Source: Bacteroidota bacterium (GTDB lineage: Bacteria; Bacteroidota; Bacteroidia; Bacteroidales; VadinHA17). Taken from it: DNA of 29,432 nucleotides. A model generated the notes under the pieces. It was not told where the DNA came from. It did no database searches and saw only the letters and a list, made by a program, of their open reading frames with translations. Made by a program: the position numbers and the translations under genes. Shown piece by piece: positions 1 to 9,097 of this stretch; position 1 is the first letter of the stretch; every line of letters starts with the position of its first letter. The stretch covers positions 1-29,432 of the forward strand of contig JAEYZD010000022.1 of the NCBI GenBank assembly GCA_023430725.1. Reading direction: 5' to 3'.

Positions 1-3000
1 TATCTATGGCTACCCGCAACAGCTCACGGGTCCTCTCATCAGCCGTCGGCAGGTTTATGTCGAAGCTGACGGATGGATTGAGCAGTCTTCCGGAAAGATT
101 CAGGATACATTCCACGGGAAGCTTAATCTTCAGCTCGGACTCCTCCTCGCCAAAGATCTCCGAGAGCGCTGCCTTGGTTTTGTACAGGGCTCTCAGGTTC
201 AGGCTGGCATCCTCAATGGGTCCGTTCCACGAGACTGTGCCTCCCTCCTCAACTGCAAACCGCTTATTGAGAATGCTCCCCAGAGTAAAGAGATAGTCCC
301 CTTCATCAATGACATAATTGCCCGCCATCCTGACGTCACCCCGTGAGTTCAGGGAAATGTTCAGCTTCCCTTCACCGCGTCCCCTGATGACACCCCCTGC
401 AGTCTCATCCAGTATCAGCTGGAGCTCGGCATCGGGCGTCACATCAAGATCGAAGTTGAGTTCTATGTTGCTTTCCTGTTTCTTCCTGACAAAACCGTTC
501 TGCTCAACCTGCTTCTTTTCCTTTTCCTTGTCGAGGTCAATAAAGGTGATGTAAGGGTAATCACTCACGCTTGCCGACGAATTGAGCGGAACGAAGAACT
601 CAGTATTCATATCGGTCCGGGCGGAGATGTTGAAGACAAGACCGTTTTCTCCTCCCCTGATACCTGCATAACCTGAAGCATATGCTGTCCCGTAGAAGCT
701 GTCGCTGTCCTTGGGCCGCGTGTTGAGCACAAGCATCTTTTCCATGTTGATGTCAAATGTGACACCTATATCCTTGAACGACCGGTGGGTAAGCATCCCG
801 TTGATGGTTCCCTGGTTACGTTTTTCGTCAAAAATCCTGATGTTCTTAAATATGATGCCGTCAGGAGAAAACCTTACGCTGTCAGAGAAGCTGTACCTGG
901 TCTGCAGAAAATCGACCTTCAGGGAGGCGTCACGGGCCATCACCGAGCCGGACATCTCCAGTTGCCTGAGTTTGCCTCTCAGCCTTATTGTACCTGTGGC
1001 CACACCCCTGACGTCTGAAGCAAACGCGCTGACGAAAGGATTCAGGATGTCAAGCGGCAGGTCAAAGGTGCTGACTGCAATGTCAGCCGTCCTGCTTGCC
1101 GGAGCGTAACTGCCCCTGATGTCAATTGACTTGCGCCCCGCGAAGTCATTGGTCACCTCTATTACAGCCACCCTCTTCCTTGGATCCCACTTGCTGCTGA
1201 TGGCTACCAGCCCGTAGTTATGATCATTCATCCTGAAATCTGAAACATTGATGCTGCTCTCAAACAGAAGGTTATTGAACACGTCAGAAAGAGTTATGCT
1301 GCCCTTCATCAAACCGTCAAAACTCATCATCGGCGGTTCTCCGGCCTTCTCCTGATTGCCGGACATGAGGTTATTGAGATATGACATATTCAGTCCTTCG
1401 AAGCTTAGCCTGAGCCTCTCTTCCGGTGATCTCGAAAGCTTCCCGTCAAGCCTGATGTAGTTCGTCCTGCTGCTTACGAGTATGTTGTCGAAATAGGTGC
1501 TGGTGGAATCAATCACGATACGTGCCGGGCTAATGTTCCATGGTATGCGACCTACCGTGACACCCGCTGGCAGTATGGCCACTGTCATAACAGGCCTGTC
1601 AAGTTCGTTCAGGCTGAAGAAGCCCCGTGCCTTCACCTCGCCGAGTGTCCGTCCGTCATCCCTGTTGTCCCACGCCATGCCAAGGTCTACGGTGTCGCTT
1701 TCGCCCACTGCCGCCAGTATGAAATTGTTCAGCTCTGATCTGTCAGGCAGCAGCAAGGTGTCTGCAGTTATTTCGACGCGGACCCTGTCACCCGTCACTC
1801 TTCCGGTCATCTTCATCTGCCCCATCCGCAGGCCGGCATAGGTCATTGCACCAGACTTCACCTCGGCAGTCATCTCGGGACTGTCAGACCAGAAGTGGCC
1901 CGTCAGCCTCGTCCCCTCGGATACGCTTAATCCTGTGCCGAGAAAGTCATTAAGCCTGTCCGCCTTCTTTACACGGGCATCAACCGAAAACATTGCCAAG
2001 GTCGGACTCCCATCCTTCTTCGGAACCGTCTTACGGAACCGGGACGGGAAAATTCCTGCCAGCATTCCCGAAACACTATTCCCGATGGCTTCGAAAGTAT
2101 AGTTCCCGCGGACTTCAGCATCGATGAAGTCGGACCTGAGGCTAAGCAACGGTTCTCCCCCGATTACCGATGACCTGACAAGAAAGTCATAGATGCTCAG
2201 CATTCCGTTTGAGTTCTCCAGCGTCGAATTAATAAGTCTCAGATCTCCTTCGAGGTTGTCAAAGCGATTACCCCTGAAATTTGCTGTAACAAGCGCTGAA
2301 GCCCTGAATACGGAATCCTTCTTAATCAGATTCAGTGTATGCAGGTCAGCATGGGCAAGATTCATGCTGAAATCAAACTCAGGCATTGTTTTCTCGAGGT
2401 CAAACCTGCCCATAAGGTCCATTGCAATGTTTGGCTCCCTGACCACCACATTCCCGTCCCAGACCCTGTCGGCATAGGTCCCTGACAAACTGATGTTCCT
2501 GTACAGGTAGTCATTTATCTCCACGCTGTCAACCACTCCGTTGATAGTTGCTGACAGCCGCTTGAACGACTGCATCGATCCGTCTATTTCAGCATGCATC
2601 CAAAGCCCGCCAAACATCTCCTCGTTCTTTGCAATGAAACCGAGGTCCACATCGCTTGTCCTGAGTGATCCCCTGAAGCCAAAGGTGTTCCTCCCTTCAG
2701 GCCTGAGAGACAGGTCAGTGGAAAAAGTCCCGCGCTCCGTTGTCAGCTGACCGAAAGAGACAAAGTCCGTTGTGAAACCGGTGAAGCTTCCCTGGTAGGA
2801 AATGATTCCAAGGTCACGGACAATCTCGGGCAGCTGAAGGGGCTTTTTCCCGGGGATGCTGAACCTCTCGACATCGTCAGCACTCGTTTTCATATCCGTG
2901 AAGTCGATGAACAGGTAACTGTCGGCAAGCACCGGCAGCCCGGAGATGTCAAAGTCGAATCTCAGACTGGTGGCTGACCCGTAATCAATCAGTAGATTTC

Positions 3001-3937
3001 TTCCCTTCATCTCAGCCACCGTTCCGGTTACACGGCCTGATATCCTTATGATTTCATTCATACCGGACAGTTGCCTGACAAAATAGGAGAGATCCGATGT
3101 GTTCAGTGCTGACCTGTTGAAATGAAGATCCATTCTCACACCGTTTATGAAGTCATTCCACGAACTTGTATCCCTCGGCGTCAGCAGGACTTTCTCCGCG
3201 GAAATCGAGCTGGAATCAGTGATGATGTCAATCTCCCTGAAACTCAGGTTACTCTGCCTGACAGCCAGGTTCATGTCTATGCTCCTGGCAGTGAATCCTC
3301 CCGCTTCGGCGAAGCTCATGCCCCGCAGCACCATGCTTACAGAGTCAGGGTTTATGAGCAGGTCACGCACCTTGCCGTTAATATGACCAATCCGCATATT
3401 TCTGAAATTGACGGTTCCCGAAGTGACTCCTGCCGTATCAGATTCATTATGAAGCATAAAGGAGCCATCGAACACATCAATGTCTGCAAAACGGATGTCG
3501 ATGGTTTTCGTACTGTCAGCTTTGCCCCCGCGATCCAGGATCCTGAGATATTCAGTCAGGTTCATGATTCCGGCGGTGTCCTGCACCATCCTGAAATCAG
3601 GTTTGTAGACATCAATCCTTCCGAACCTGTAAATACTCTGGCCTGGCCTGATCTCCCTGATCCTCACGTCCAGACGTTCAGCAGCAAGAAGGGTGTCTCC
3701 CCGGAGGTCCCTGAACAGTACATCGTTAAATATCAATTCATGCCACAGCGAATACGAAACACGGCCAATGCTGATCTCCCCGCCTGTCTTGTCTGAGACA
3801 ACTGCAGCAATCTTGTTTACTGTATATGTCTGGATTCTAGGGGCCCTGAGCAGCAGGAAGAGAATCACGGGCACCATAATCAGCACACCGGTTATGATGA
3901 GAAGGACCCTGACGATTTTTTTAATAATTTTGGCCAT
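1..3937 (-). CDS. TamB/AsmA-like inner-membrane protein (DUF490), 3' end outside window
   Basis: About 1312 codons lie in the window, read from ATG at 3937 with no stop; the C-terminus is cut off by the window edge. An N-terminal uncleaved helix (residues about 9-30) follows a Lys-rich start (MAKIIKKI), so the protein is anchored in the inner membrane with its bulk in the periplasm. The rest is long repetitive beta-strand sequence typical of AsmA/TamB proteins, which bridge the envelope and are implicated in phospholipid transport or outer-membrane protein assembly. Near 215-330 the translation carries the TamB C-terminal signature: GNYVIDEGDYLFTLG, then a 'GGTVSWNGPIEDASLNLRALY'-type strand pair. 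No TamA (BamA-like) gene is adjacent in the window, so a partner must lie elsewhere. It is divergent from tsaD with 49 bases between the starts. The family is clear; the substrate is unknown. Confidence 0.9.
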   Translation of the reverse strand, partial: MAKIIKKIVRVLLIITGVLIMVPVILFLLLRAPRIQTYTVNKIAAVVSDKTGGEISIGRVSYSLWHELIFNDVLFRDLRGDTLLAAERLDVRIREIRPGQSIYRFGRIDVYKPDFRMVQDTAGIMNLTEYLRILDRGGKADSTKTIDIRFADIDVFDGSFMLHNESDTAGVTSGTVNFRNMRIGHINGKVRDLLINPDSVSMVLRGMSFAEAGGFTARSIDMNLAVRQSNLSFREIDIITDSSSISAEKVLLTPRDTSSWNDFINGVRMDLHFNRSALNTSDLSYFVRQLSGMNEIIRISGRVTGTVAEMKGRNLLIDYGSATSLRFDFDISGLPVLADSYLFIDFTDMKTSADDVERFSIPGKKPLQLPEIVRDLGIISYQGSFTGFTTDFVSFGQLTTERGTFSTDLSLRPEGRNTFGFRGSLRTSDVDLGFIAKNEEMFGGLWMHAEIDGSMQSFKRLSATINGVVDSVEINDYLYRNISLSGTYADRVWDGNVVVREPNIAMDLMGRFDLEKTMPEFDFSMNLAHADLHTLNLIKKDSVFRASALVTANFRGNRFDNLEGDLRLINSTLENSNGMLSIYDFLVRSSVIGGEPLLSLRSDFIDAEVRGNYTFEAIGNSVSGMLAGIFPSRFRKTVPKKDGSPTLAMFSVDARVKKADRLNDFLGTGLSVSEGTRLTGHFWSDSPEMTAEVKSGAMTYAGLRMGQMKMTGRVTGDRVRVEITADTLLLPDRSELNNFILAAVGESDTVDLGMAWDNRDDGRTLGEVKARGFFSLNELDRPVMTVAILPAGVTVGRIPWNISPARIVIDSTSTYFDNILVSSRTNYIRLDGKLSRSPEERLRLSFEGLNMSYLNNLMSGNQEKAGEPPMMSFDGLMKGSITLSDVFNNLLFESSINVSDFRMNDHNYGLVAISSKWDPRKRVAVIEVTNDFAGRKSIDIRGSYAPASRTADIAVSTFDLPLDILNPFVSAFASDVRGVATGTIRLRGKLRQLEMSGSVMARDASLKVDFLQTRYSFSDSVRFSPDGIIFKNIRIFDEKRNQGTINGMLTHRSFKDIGVTFDINMEKMLVLNTRPKDSDSFYGTAYASGYAGIRGGENGLVFNISARTDMNTEFFVPLNSSASVSDYPYITFIDLDKEKEKKQVEQNGFVRKKQESNIELNFDLDVTPDAELQLILDETAGGVIRGRGEGKLNISLNSRGDVRMAGNYVIDEGDYLFTLGSILNKRFAVEEGGTVSWNGPIEDASLNLRALYKTKAALSEIFGEEESELKIKLPVECILNLSGRLLNPSVSFDINLPTADERTRELLRVAID

Positions 3938-3986
3938 TCAATTAATTCCCGCCGCAGGCGAAGTTATAAAAAAGAGTGATACAAAA

Positions 3987-5012
3987 ATGGCACCAGAAAT
4001 TACGATCCTCGCGATAGAATCGTCCTGCGATGATACTTCGGCAGCGGTCATCAGCGATGGCTTCGTGCTCTCCAGCCTCATTGCCAACCAGGCAGTGCAC
4101 CAGGCATACGGCGGAGTGGTGCCGGAACTGGCCTCGAGAGCACACCAGGCGAACATTGTTCCGGTGGTAGACAGAGCGCTCTCTGTGGCAGGAAAGAGAG
4201 CCGATGAAATCAGTGCCGTGGCATTCACCCGTGGCCCGGGTCTGCTTGGTTCACTCCTCGTGGGGACATCTTTTGCCAAAGGATTCGCAATGGCACAAAA
4301 TATCCCGCTTATTGAGGTAAACCACCTCCAGGCTCATGTTATGTCTCATTTCGCCCTTGAGCATGGCAGGGAAAACCGGGTACCGGGATTCCCGTTCCTC
4401 TGTCTGCTTGTATCCGGCGGACACACCCAGCTGATAGTTATCCGTGACCATCTTTCGATGGAACTGATCGGAAATACAATTGACGATGCTGCCGGCGAGG
4501 CCTTCGACAAATGTGCGAAGGTAATGGGCCTGCCGTACCCGGGCGGACCGGTGATAGACAGGCTGGCCGCCCAGGGCAATCCTGATGCATTCCGCTTTGC
4601 AAAGCCAAGAATCCAGGGACTCAATTTCAGCTTCTCCGGCCTTAAAACCAGCTTTCTCTATTTTCTTCGCGACAGGGTGGGAGAAGACCCGGGATTTGTT
4701 GCAGCCAACATCAATGACCTGGCCGCTTCCCTGCAACGCACAATTATTGAAATCCTCATTGCCAAACTTGTCAGGGCTTCGAAAGAAACCGGCATTAGTG
4801 AAATCGGCATTGCCGGAGGAGTCTCAGCCAATGCCGGCCTCAGAAAAGCAGCTGCACGGGAGGCGGAAAAACGTGGCTGGAACCTTTTCCTTCCGGAATT
4901 CAGGTATACTACTGATAATGCCGCAATGATCGGTATAACAGGATATTACAAATACCTCAGGTCCGAATTCACTGACCACTCTGTGGTTCCTGCTGCCCGG
5001 ATTGAAACCTGA
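3987..5012 (+). CDS. tsaD: tRNA N6-adenosine threonylcarbamoyltransferase TsaD
   Basis: This 341-residue protein matches the usual TsaD length of about 340. TsaD transfers the threonylcarbamoyl group to A37 of ANN-decoding tRNAs, together with TsaB and TsaE, in the cytoplasm. Visible motifs are the N-terminal ESSCDDTSAAV, GGVVPELASRAH, metal ligands H113 and H117 in NHLQAH, LVSGGHTQL, DDAAGEAFDK, PYPGGP, GGVSANAG (277-284) and the metal ligand Asp310 in YTTDNAAM. The frame is open upstream to 3693, but that extension is antisense to the tamB start and unlike TsaD. ATG 3987 places the conserved N-terminus correctly. A TAATTTTG sequence at 3925-3932, inside the tamB start, could be its -7 box (weak). 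Its last 44 bases overlap the convergent thioesterase gene. Confidence 0.97.
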   Translation: MAPEITILAIESSCDDTSAAVISDGFVLSSLIANQAVHQAYGGVVPELASRAHQANIVPVVDRALSVAGKRADEISAVAFTRGPGLLGSLLVGTSFAKGFAMAQNIPLIEVNHLQAHVMSHFALEHGRENRVPGFPFLCLLVSGGHTQLIVIRDHLSMELIGNTIDDAAGEAFDKCAKVMGLPYPGGPVIDRLAAQGNPDAFRFAKPRIQGLNFSFSGLKTSFLYFLRDRVGEDPGFVAANINDLAASLQRTIIEILIAKLVRASKETGISEIGIAGGVSANAGLRKAAAREAEKRGWNLFLPEFRYTTDNAAMIGITGYYKYLRSEFTDHSVVPAARIET

Positions 5013-5481
5013 AAGCCTCCGTTCCCGGATAATAGAACCGGCTTCGGGCAATCTTCTCCGGATAGATGTAATAATCAAGATCAGCCTCTGCGCACAGCTT
5101 TCCTTCACCGTCATACAGAGAGGCCGCCAGCAGCGCATTTTTTTCACCCTTTGACACCAGTCTTGCCTCGACTGAAACATGCCCCTTGCTGATGTAAACA
5201 GGTTTGAGATACCTGACAGTCAATGAAGAGGTAACGCCGGATGTGCCTGCTTTGACATAAACGCACCATGCGCCTGCCTCATCAAGCAGTGTTGCTATGA
5301 TCCCGCCGTGCAGCACATTGAGATAACCCTGGAAAACAGGGTCAGGCTGCCATGTGGCATACAGTTTCTCATCATCCTCCTCGAAGGTCAGCTTCAGACC
5401 GATATGATTTCCTTGAGAACACCCGAAACACATGTATTCATCCGGTCTGAACGGATTCCTTATTTTCCTTCTTTCTTTCAT
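4969..5481 (-). CDS. PaaI-like HotDog-fold acyl-CoA thioesterase
   Basis: This 170-residue protein is read from ATG 5481. A longer frame to 5523 starts at a non-ATG codon deep inside the upstream gene and is disfavoured. A MKxxxxIxNPF start followed by CFGC (residues 18-21) and xGNHIGLKL is typical of Bacteroidota PaaI-type thioesterases. The HotDog helix motif VLHGGIIATLLDEA (about 56-69) supplies the HGG turn and the acidic catalytic residue. Members hydrolyse acyl-CoA thioesters; the substrate cannot be read from sequence. The gene overlaps the upstream J-domain gene by 44 bases and the convergent tsaD by 44 bases. Its last dozen residues (FRFQSGQQEPQSGQ), encoded over tsaD, look like a low-complexity tail, perhaps from loss of an earlier stop. 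Confidence 0.88.
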   Translation of the reverse strand: MKERRKIRNPFRPDEYMCFGCSQGNHIGLKLTFEEDDEKLYATWQPDPVFQGYLNVLHGGIIATLLDEAGAWCVYVKAGTSGVTSSLTVRYLKPVYISKGHVSVEARLVSKGEKNALLAASLYDGEGKLCAEADLDYYIYPEKIARSRFYYPGTEAFRFQSGQQEPQSGQ

Positions 5482-6040
5482 CTGACAGTTGCTTTTTCTT
5501 TTTCTGCTGTGCCAGCCAGGCACTCAGATATAAAAATGAAATTACCGTGTAGGAGAAACCCATGATGAATGTCAGGGCAGCAAGCGCCAGTGATGGCTCC
5601 TCCCTCGGGCTGACGGCGGCAAGCATTCTGTATTTGTATCCGTATACGGACATGATCATCACCGCTGCTCCAAGCAATAAGCCCAGAAAGACCATCGCAC
5701 CGTCAATGTGGGTTGTGCTTTTGTACACGGGACTCTTCCTGAATTCCTCGTAGGTGGCTCTTGCATATGACGCAGCCCGCCTGCGTGCCTCAGCCTGCCT
5801 GTAATTAACCCATGCCTGGTAATTCCTCCGCACCTCTTCCTCGGAAATATTCCTGCCATGAGGATGCGATGTGAGATATTCATAAGCCTCGTTAATGCGG
5901 ATGAACATCTCCTCTGCATCCGGAGAGTGATTTCGGTCAGGATGGTACTCCAGGGCCTTCTTCCTGTAGGCTTTCCTGATCTCATCATCGGAGGCACCCT
6001 GCCTTATGCCGAGTATCCTGTAATAGTCCCAGAGGTTCAT
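5438..6040 (-). CDS. Membrane-anchored J-domain (DnaJ-like) protein
   Basis: This 200-residue protein begins with a J-domain (residues 4-62): DYYRILGI, the HPD motif at H33-P34-D35 and a helix IV of the INEAYEYL type. An Arg-rich linker follows, then two predicted membrane helices at about 115-137 and 151-176, and a charged Lys/Glu tail. It lacks the G/F region, zinc fingers and substrate domains of true DnaJ, so it is a type III J-protein that would recruit Hsp70 (DnaK) ATPase activity to the inner membrane. The client is unknown. It starts from ATG 6040, divergent from zupT across 118 bases, and is overlapped by the thioesterase gene, so the two are probably co-transcribed. Confidence 0.9.
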   Translation of the reverse strand: MNLWDYYRILGIRQGASDDEIRKAYRKKALEYHPDRNHSPDAEEMFIRINEAYEYLTSHPHGRNISEEEVRRNYQAWVNYRQAEARRRAASYARATYEEFRKSPVYKSTTHIDGAMVFLGLLLGAAVMIMSVYGYKYRMLAAVSPREEPSLALAALTFIMGFSYTVISFLYLSAWLAQQKKKKQLSDERKKENKESVQTG

Positions 6041-6118
6041 CTTTAAATGTCATCTCTAAATAAGGACATTTTTTCGTCAGTCCTGATGTTCCTCATGCTG
6101 TTTTTACCGTTATTCTTA

Positions 6119-6126
6119 TAATTTTG
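6119..6126 (+). promoter_or_regulatory. Candidate -7 promoter box of zupT (TAATTTTG)
   Basis: TAATTTTG matches the Bacteroidota -7 consensus TAnnTTTG exactly and lies 33 bases upstream of the zupT ATG, in the AT-rich divergent spacer. No clear TTTG -33 box is seen at the expected distance; a T-run at 6101-6105 is the nearest candidate. No zinc-repressor palindrome was recognised. Confidence 0.45.
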
Positions 6127-6158
6127 GAATTTAAACAAAATCTAAATAACGATTTTTC

Positions 6159-7025
6159 ATGGACAGCTCCCGGCTCCTGTTTGCCTTTGGCATCACTCTC
6201 TTTGCGGGTCTTGCAACCGGGATAGGTGGTTTGATAGCCTTCTTTGCCAGGCGCACCAAAACCACATTTCTGGCCTTTTCACTCGGTTTTTCGGCAGGGG
6301 TCATGATCTTCATCTCTTTTACCGAGCTTCTCACTGAGGCCGGGCGCCTGATCCAGCTGGCATACAATCAGAATACCGCAGCATGGCTGACATTTATCTC
6401 CTTCGTCGGTGGAATCGGATTGTCGGCCGTTCTTGACAAGGTGCTCCCCTCCGAAGGCAACCCTCATGAACTTAAGAGAGTGGAACAGATGCACCCCGAG
6501 TCGCGTGACCCTGAAAAGCCTGAATGCCAGGGCAGAAAACTGCAGAACAGGGGCAGGCACGGAATAAAGGATCAGAAACTGATGCGGCTGGGGATCTTCA
6601 CCGCAATCGCAATAGGCGTCCATAACTTCCCTGAGGGAATTGCCACTTTCATGTCGGCAATGTCTGATGTTACCGTGGGAATAAGCATTGCCGTGGCTGT
6701 CGCAATCCATAATATCCCGGAGGGAATCGCGGTCTCCGTCCCGGTTTATTACGCCACCGGCTCCAGGCGCAAAGCACTCACCTGGTCTGTCCTGTCAGGA
6801 TTCTCTGAGCCGATCGGGGCGCTGGCAGGCTATTTCATACTGACACTTTTCAGCAGCGATGTGAGCCTCGGGTTTGTCTTTGCGATGGTTGCCGGCATAA
6901 TGGTCTATATCGCTTTCGACGAGCTGCTTCCCGCAGCTCACAAGTACGGCAAGCACCATGTTGCAATCTATGGCCTGATAAGCGGGATGATTGCAATAGG
7001 ACTGAGCCTTATCCTTCTTGGCTGA
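6159..7025 (+). CDS. zupT: ZIP-family zinc/divalent metal importer ZupT
   Basis: This 288-residue protein has about eight hydrophobic segments. It belongs to the ZIP family, which moves Zn2+ and other divalent metals into the cytoplasm across the inner membrane. The binuclear metal site of the family is visible as HNFPEG (H155-E159) in helix IV and HNIPEG (H184-E188) in helix V, with SGFSEPIGA (E217) after it. Between helices III and IV (about 95-140) there is a long charged loop containing several His residues, often a metal sensing or binding loop in this family. ATG 6159 gives the standard N-terminal helix. The gene stands alone, divergent from the J-domain gene and convergent with nupG. 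ZupT is the bacterial ZIP closest in pattern. Confidence 0.93.
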   Translation: MDSSRLLFAFGITLFAGLATGIGGLIAFFARRTKTTFLAFSLGFSAGVMIFISFTELLTEAGRLIQLAYNQNTAAWLTFISFVGGIGLSAVLDKVLPSEGNPHELKRVEQMHPESRDPEKPECQGRKLQNRGRHGIKDQKLMRLGIFTAIAIGVHNFPEGIATFMSAMSDVTVGISIAVAVAIHNIPEGIAVSVPVYYATGSRRKALTWSVLSGFSEPIGALAGYFILTLFSSDVSLGFVFAMVAGIMVYIAFDELLPAAHKYGKHHVAIYGLISGMIAIGLSLILLG

Positions 7026-7146
7026 GCGTAATACAAATCCAGCCGGGACCGGTCGCTGCCAGCGAACAGATAGCAATCAGTGACCTGGACCAAAAGTCTC
7101 CTTAATATGGTTCCTGTGCCTGGTGTTGCCGGCAAATATATATAAA

Positions 7147-8421
7147 TCAGTGCATTATGCTTGCTGTCTCCTCCGGATTGTGCTTATGCCTGAACAGCAC
7201 AGCAAAGAGGATGGCTACAACAAGTGCATATCCTGCAAAGGATATCCAGATACCCGGCCAGTCCTTGACAAGAGTTGCCGGATCCTCAAACCACTGCCTT
7301 ATCACTTGTCCGGCAATGAGATTGCCAAGAACGGCGCCTATCCCGTTTGTCATCAGCATAAAAAGACCCTGTGCCGAGGCAGTGATCTTTGAGTCAGTGT
7401 TTTGTTCCACAAACAGGGCCCCTGAGATATTGAAGAAATCAAATGCCATTCCGTAAACAATACATGAACTGATAATCAGAATAAAACCTGTGATCGTATT
7501 GTCAGCCAGGCCGAAGAGTCCGAAACGCAGAACCCATGCTGCCATACTGAACAGCATTACTTTCTTGATGCCGAAACGCTTCAGGAAGAAAGGAATTGAA
7601 AGGATGAAAAGGGTTTCGGAGATTTGTGAAATTGACAGTATTATGGTTGAGAAGTTGTTAATTATCCCCCCTGTCGGGAATATCGTGGCATCCTGGAGAA
7701 AACTGTCACCGTAGGCATTTGTAAGCTGAAGGGCGCCGCCAAGCAGCATGCTGAAGATGAAAAACAACAGCATTTTCCTTTGACGGAACAGCACGAAGGC
7801 TTCCAGCCCGAGACTCTGAACCCAGGTCTTCTTTTCCGTTGCATCGCTTTCAATTTTTTTCACGACCGGCAACATGAAGAATGAATACAGAGAGAGGCCG
7901 AATGCGGAAACAGCTGCAATGATGAATGAAACCTTTATGCTGTATCCGAGTCCCCACGGTTTGGTGAAGAAGTTTGTCACCCACATGGCGATGATAAATC
8001 CTACCGTACCCCAAACCCTGATAGGGGGGAAGTACTTTGTCGGATCTTTGCCTTCACTTTTCAGCAGTCTGAATCCGACAGAGTTATTCAGGCCTATTGT
8101 AGGCATGTAGAAACACATCGCAAGCAGCAGCAGCCAGAAGAATGGAAGCGGCGCCTCAATCAGAGGCAGGAAGCACATTGTTGCCCCGAACAGCAGGTGA
8201 AGTATTGCAAATACGTAATTTGCCTTCCATTTATCGGCAAGAATCCCGAACAGCGTAGGCATGATAAGTGACGCGAAGCCCATCGTTGAGAATACCAGGC
8301 CAAACTGAGCGCCGTTCCATTGTCTCTCCACGAATCCGTAATGACCCAGTGTCATCATCCATGCCCCCCACATAAAGAACTGGAGAAAGTTCATAATAAT
8401 AAGCCGGCGCTTGAGTCCCAT
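7147..8421 (-). CDS. nupG: Nucleoside:H+ symporter, NupG family (MFS)
   Basis: This 424-residue protein has 12 membrane helices. Its sequence follows Escherichia coli NupG closely from memory: the MxLKxxLxIxxFLQFxxWG start, a cytoplasmic FPPIRVWGTVGFI, FFIFSMLLGGALQLTN, ISQISETLFIL followed by PFFLxRFGIKxVM, and YGMAFDFFNISG. NupG-type carriers take up purine and pyrimidine nucleosides with protons at the inner membrane. ATG 8421 is chosen to match the family start; the open frame upstream to 8496 runs into upp. It follows upp with a 43-base gap, so the two likely form a nucleoside/uracil salvage unit. It converges with zupT over 121 bases in which I see no strong terminator, only a short TTGCCGGCAA palindrome at 7126-7135. 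Confidence 0.95.
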   Translation of the reverse strand: MGLKRRLIIMNFLQFFMWGAWMMTLGHYGFVERQWNGAQFGLVFSTMGFASLIMPTLFGILADKWKANYVFAILHLLFGATMCFLPLIEAPLPFFWLLLLAMCFYMPTIGLNNSVGFRLLKSEGKDPTKYFPPIRVWGTVGFIIAMWVTNFFTKPWGLGYSIKVSFIIAAVSAFGLSLYSFFMLPVVKKIESDATEKKTWVQSLGLEAFVLFRQRKMLLFFIFSMLLGGALQLTNAYGDSFLQDATIFPTGGIINNFSTIILSISQISETLFILSIPFFLKRFGIKKVMLFSMAAWVLRFGLFGLADNTITGFILIISSCIVYGMAFDFFNISGALFVEQNTDSKITASAQGLFMLMTNGIGAVLGNLIAGQVIRQWFEDPATLVKDWPGIWISFAGYALVVAILFAVLFRHKHNPEETASIMH

Positions 8422-8464
8422 AATCCTCTGTCGTTTGATTGAACTGATCTGCGAATATAGCAAA

Positions 8465-9085
8465 CTAAACTGTTCCGAAGAGCCTGTCTCCGGCATCCCC
8501 GAGCCCGGGGACTATATAACCGTTCTCATTGAGGTGACTGTCGAGAGCTGCCAGGTAGATGTCAACATCAGGATGTTCATTTTCTACCCTTTTCACCCCT
8601 TCGGGTGCCCCTACGATGCATACCAGCCTGATTGTCACCGCACCTCTTTTCTTTACGGCCCCGATAGCTGCACTGGCACTGCCGCCGGTGGCAAGCATCG
8701 GGTCCAGCACCATTACCACGGCACCGGAAATATCCGCAGGAAACTTGGCATAGTATTCGGTTGGCTCAAGCGTCTCATGATCGCGGACAAGTCCTATGTG
8801 ACCAACCCTGGCCGTGGTTATCAGGCTTGTAATTCCGTCAACCATTCCCAGCCCGGCACGAAGCACAGGTACAAGTATTATCTCCCGTGAGAGTTCCGAT
8901 GTTACACAAGAGGAGAGAGGGGTGTCAATTACTACCTCGCGCAGGGGAAGATCACGCGTAATCTCATAGGCCATCAACCCGGCTATCTCATTGACATTCT
9001 GCCGGAAATCCCTGGTCCCGGTCTCTTTTCTCCTGATGAGCGACAATTTGTGCGTTATCAGGGGATGATTGATCAGCTTCAGCAT
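8465..9085 (-). CDS. upp: Uracil phosphoribosyltransferase
   Basis: This 206-residue protein is the family's usual length. It makes UMP from uracil and PRPP in the cytoplasm (pyrimidine salvage). The sequence shows REIILVPVLRAGLGMVDG (about 67-84), the PRPP-binding loop VLDPMLATGGSA (126-137) and the C-terminal uracil-binding segment YIVPGLGDAGDRLFGT. ATG 9085 gives the normal N-terminus, with the TRDFR stretch at residues 24-28. It sits 12 bases after the SagB-like gene and 43 bases before nupG on the same strand. Coupling to the permease is metabolically sensible, since imported nucleosides yield uracil. Confidence 0.97.
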   Translation of the reverse strand: MLKLINHPLITHKLSLIRRKETGTRDFRQNVNEIAGLMAYEITRDLPLREVVIDTPLSSCVTSELSREIILVPVLRAGLGMVDGITSLITTARVGHIGLVRDHETLEPTEYYAKFPADISGAVVMVLDPMLATGGSASAAIGAVKKRGAVTIRLVCIVGAPEGVKRVENEHPDVDIYLAALDSHLNENGYIVPGLGDAGDRLFGTV

Positions 9086-9097
9086 ACCATACCGTCC

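Noticed and set aside
3122..3796. 224-residue plus-strand open frame inside the tamB region
   Set aside because: It is antisense to a continuous, well-supported TamB-like frame and its translation is low-hydrophobic and compositionally odd with no recognisable domain.
3693..3986. N-terminal extension of the tsaD frame
   Set aside because: The extension is antisense to the tamB start, has no TsaD similarity, and the conserved TsaD N-terminus begins at ATG 3987.
4251..4736. 161-residue minus-strand open frame within tsaD
   Set aside because: It is a shadow of the tsaD coding frame; all conserved motifs are on the plus strand.
7026..7146. Possible terminator or small RNA in the convergent zupT/nupG gap
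   Set aside because: Only short stems (TCGC/GCGA, TTGCCGGCAA) without T-runs are visible, which is not enough to call a terminator or an RNA gene.
8411..8890. 159-residue plus-strand open frame over the upp/nupG junction
   Set aside because: It is antisense to two confidently identified genes and has no coherent domain pattern.
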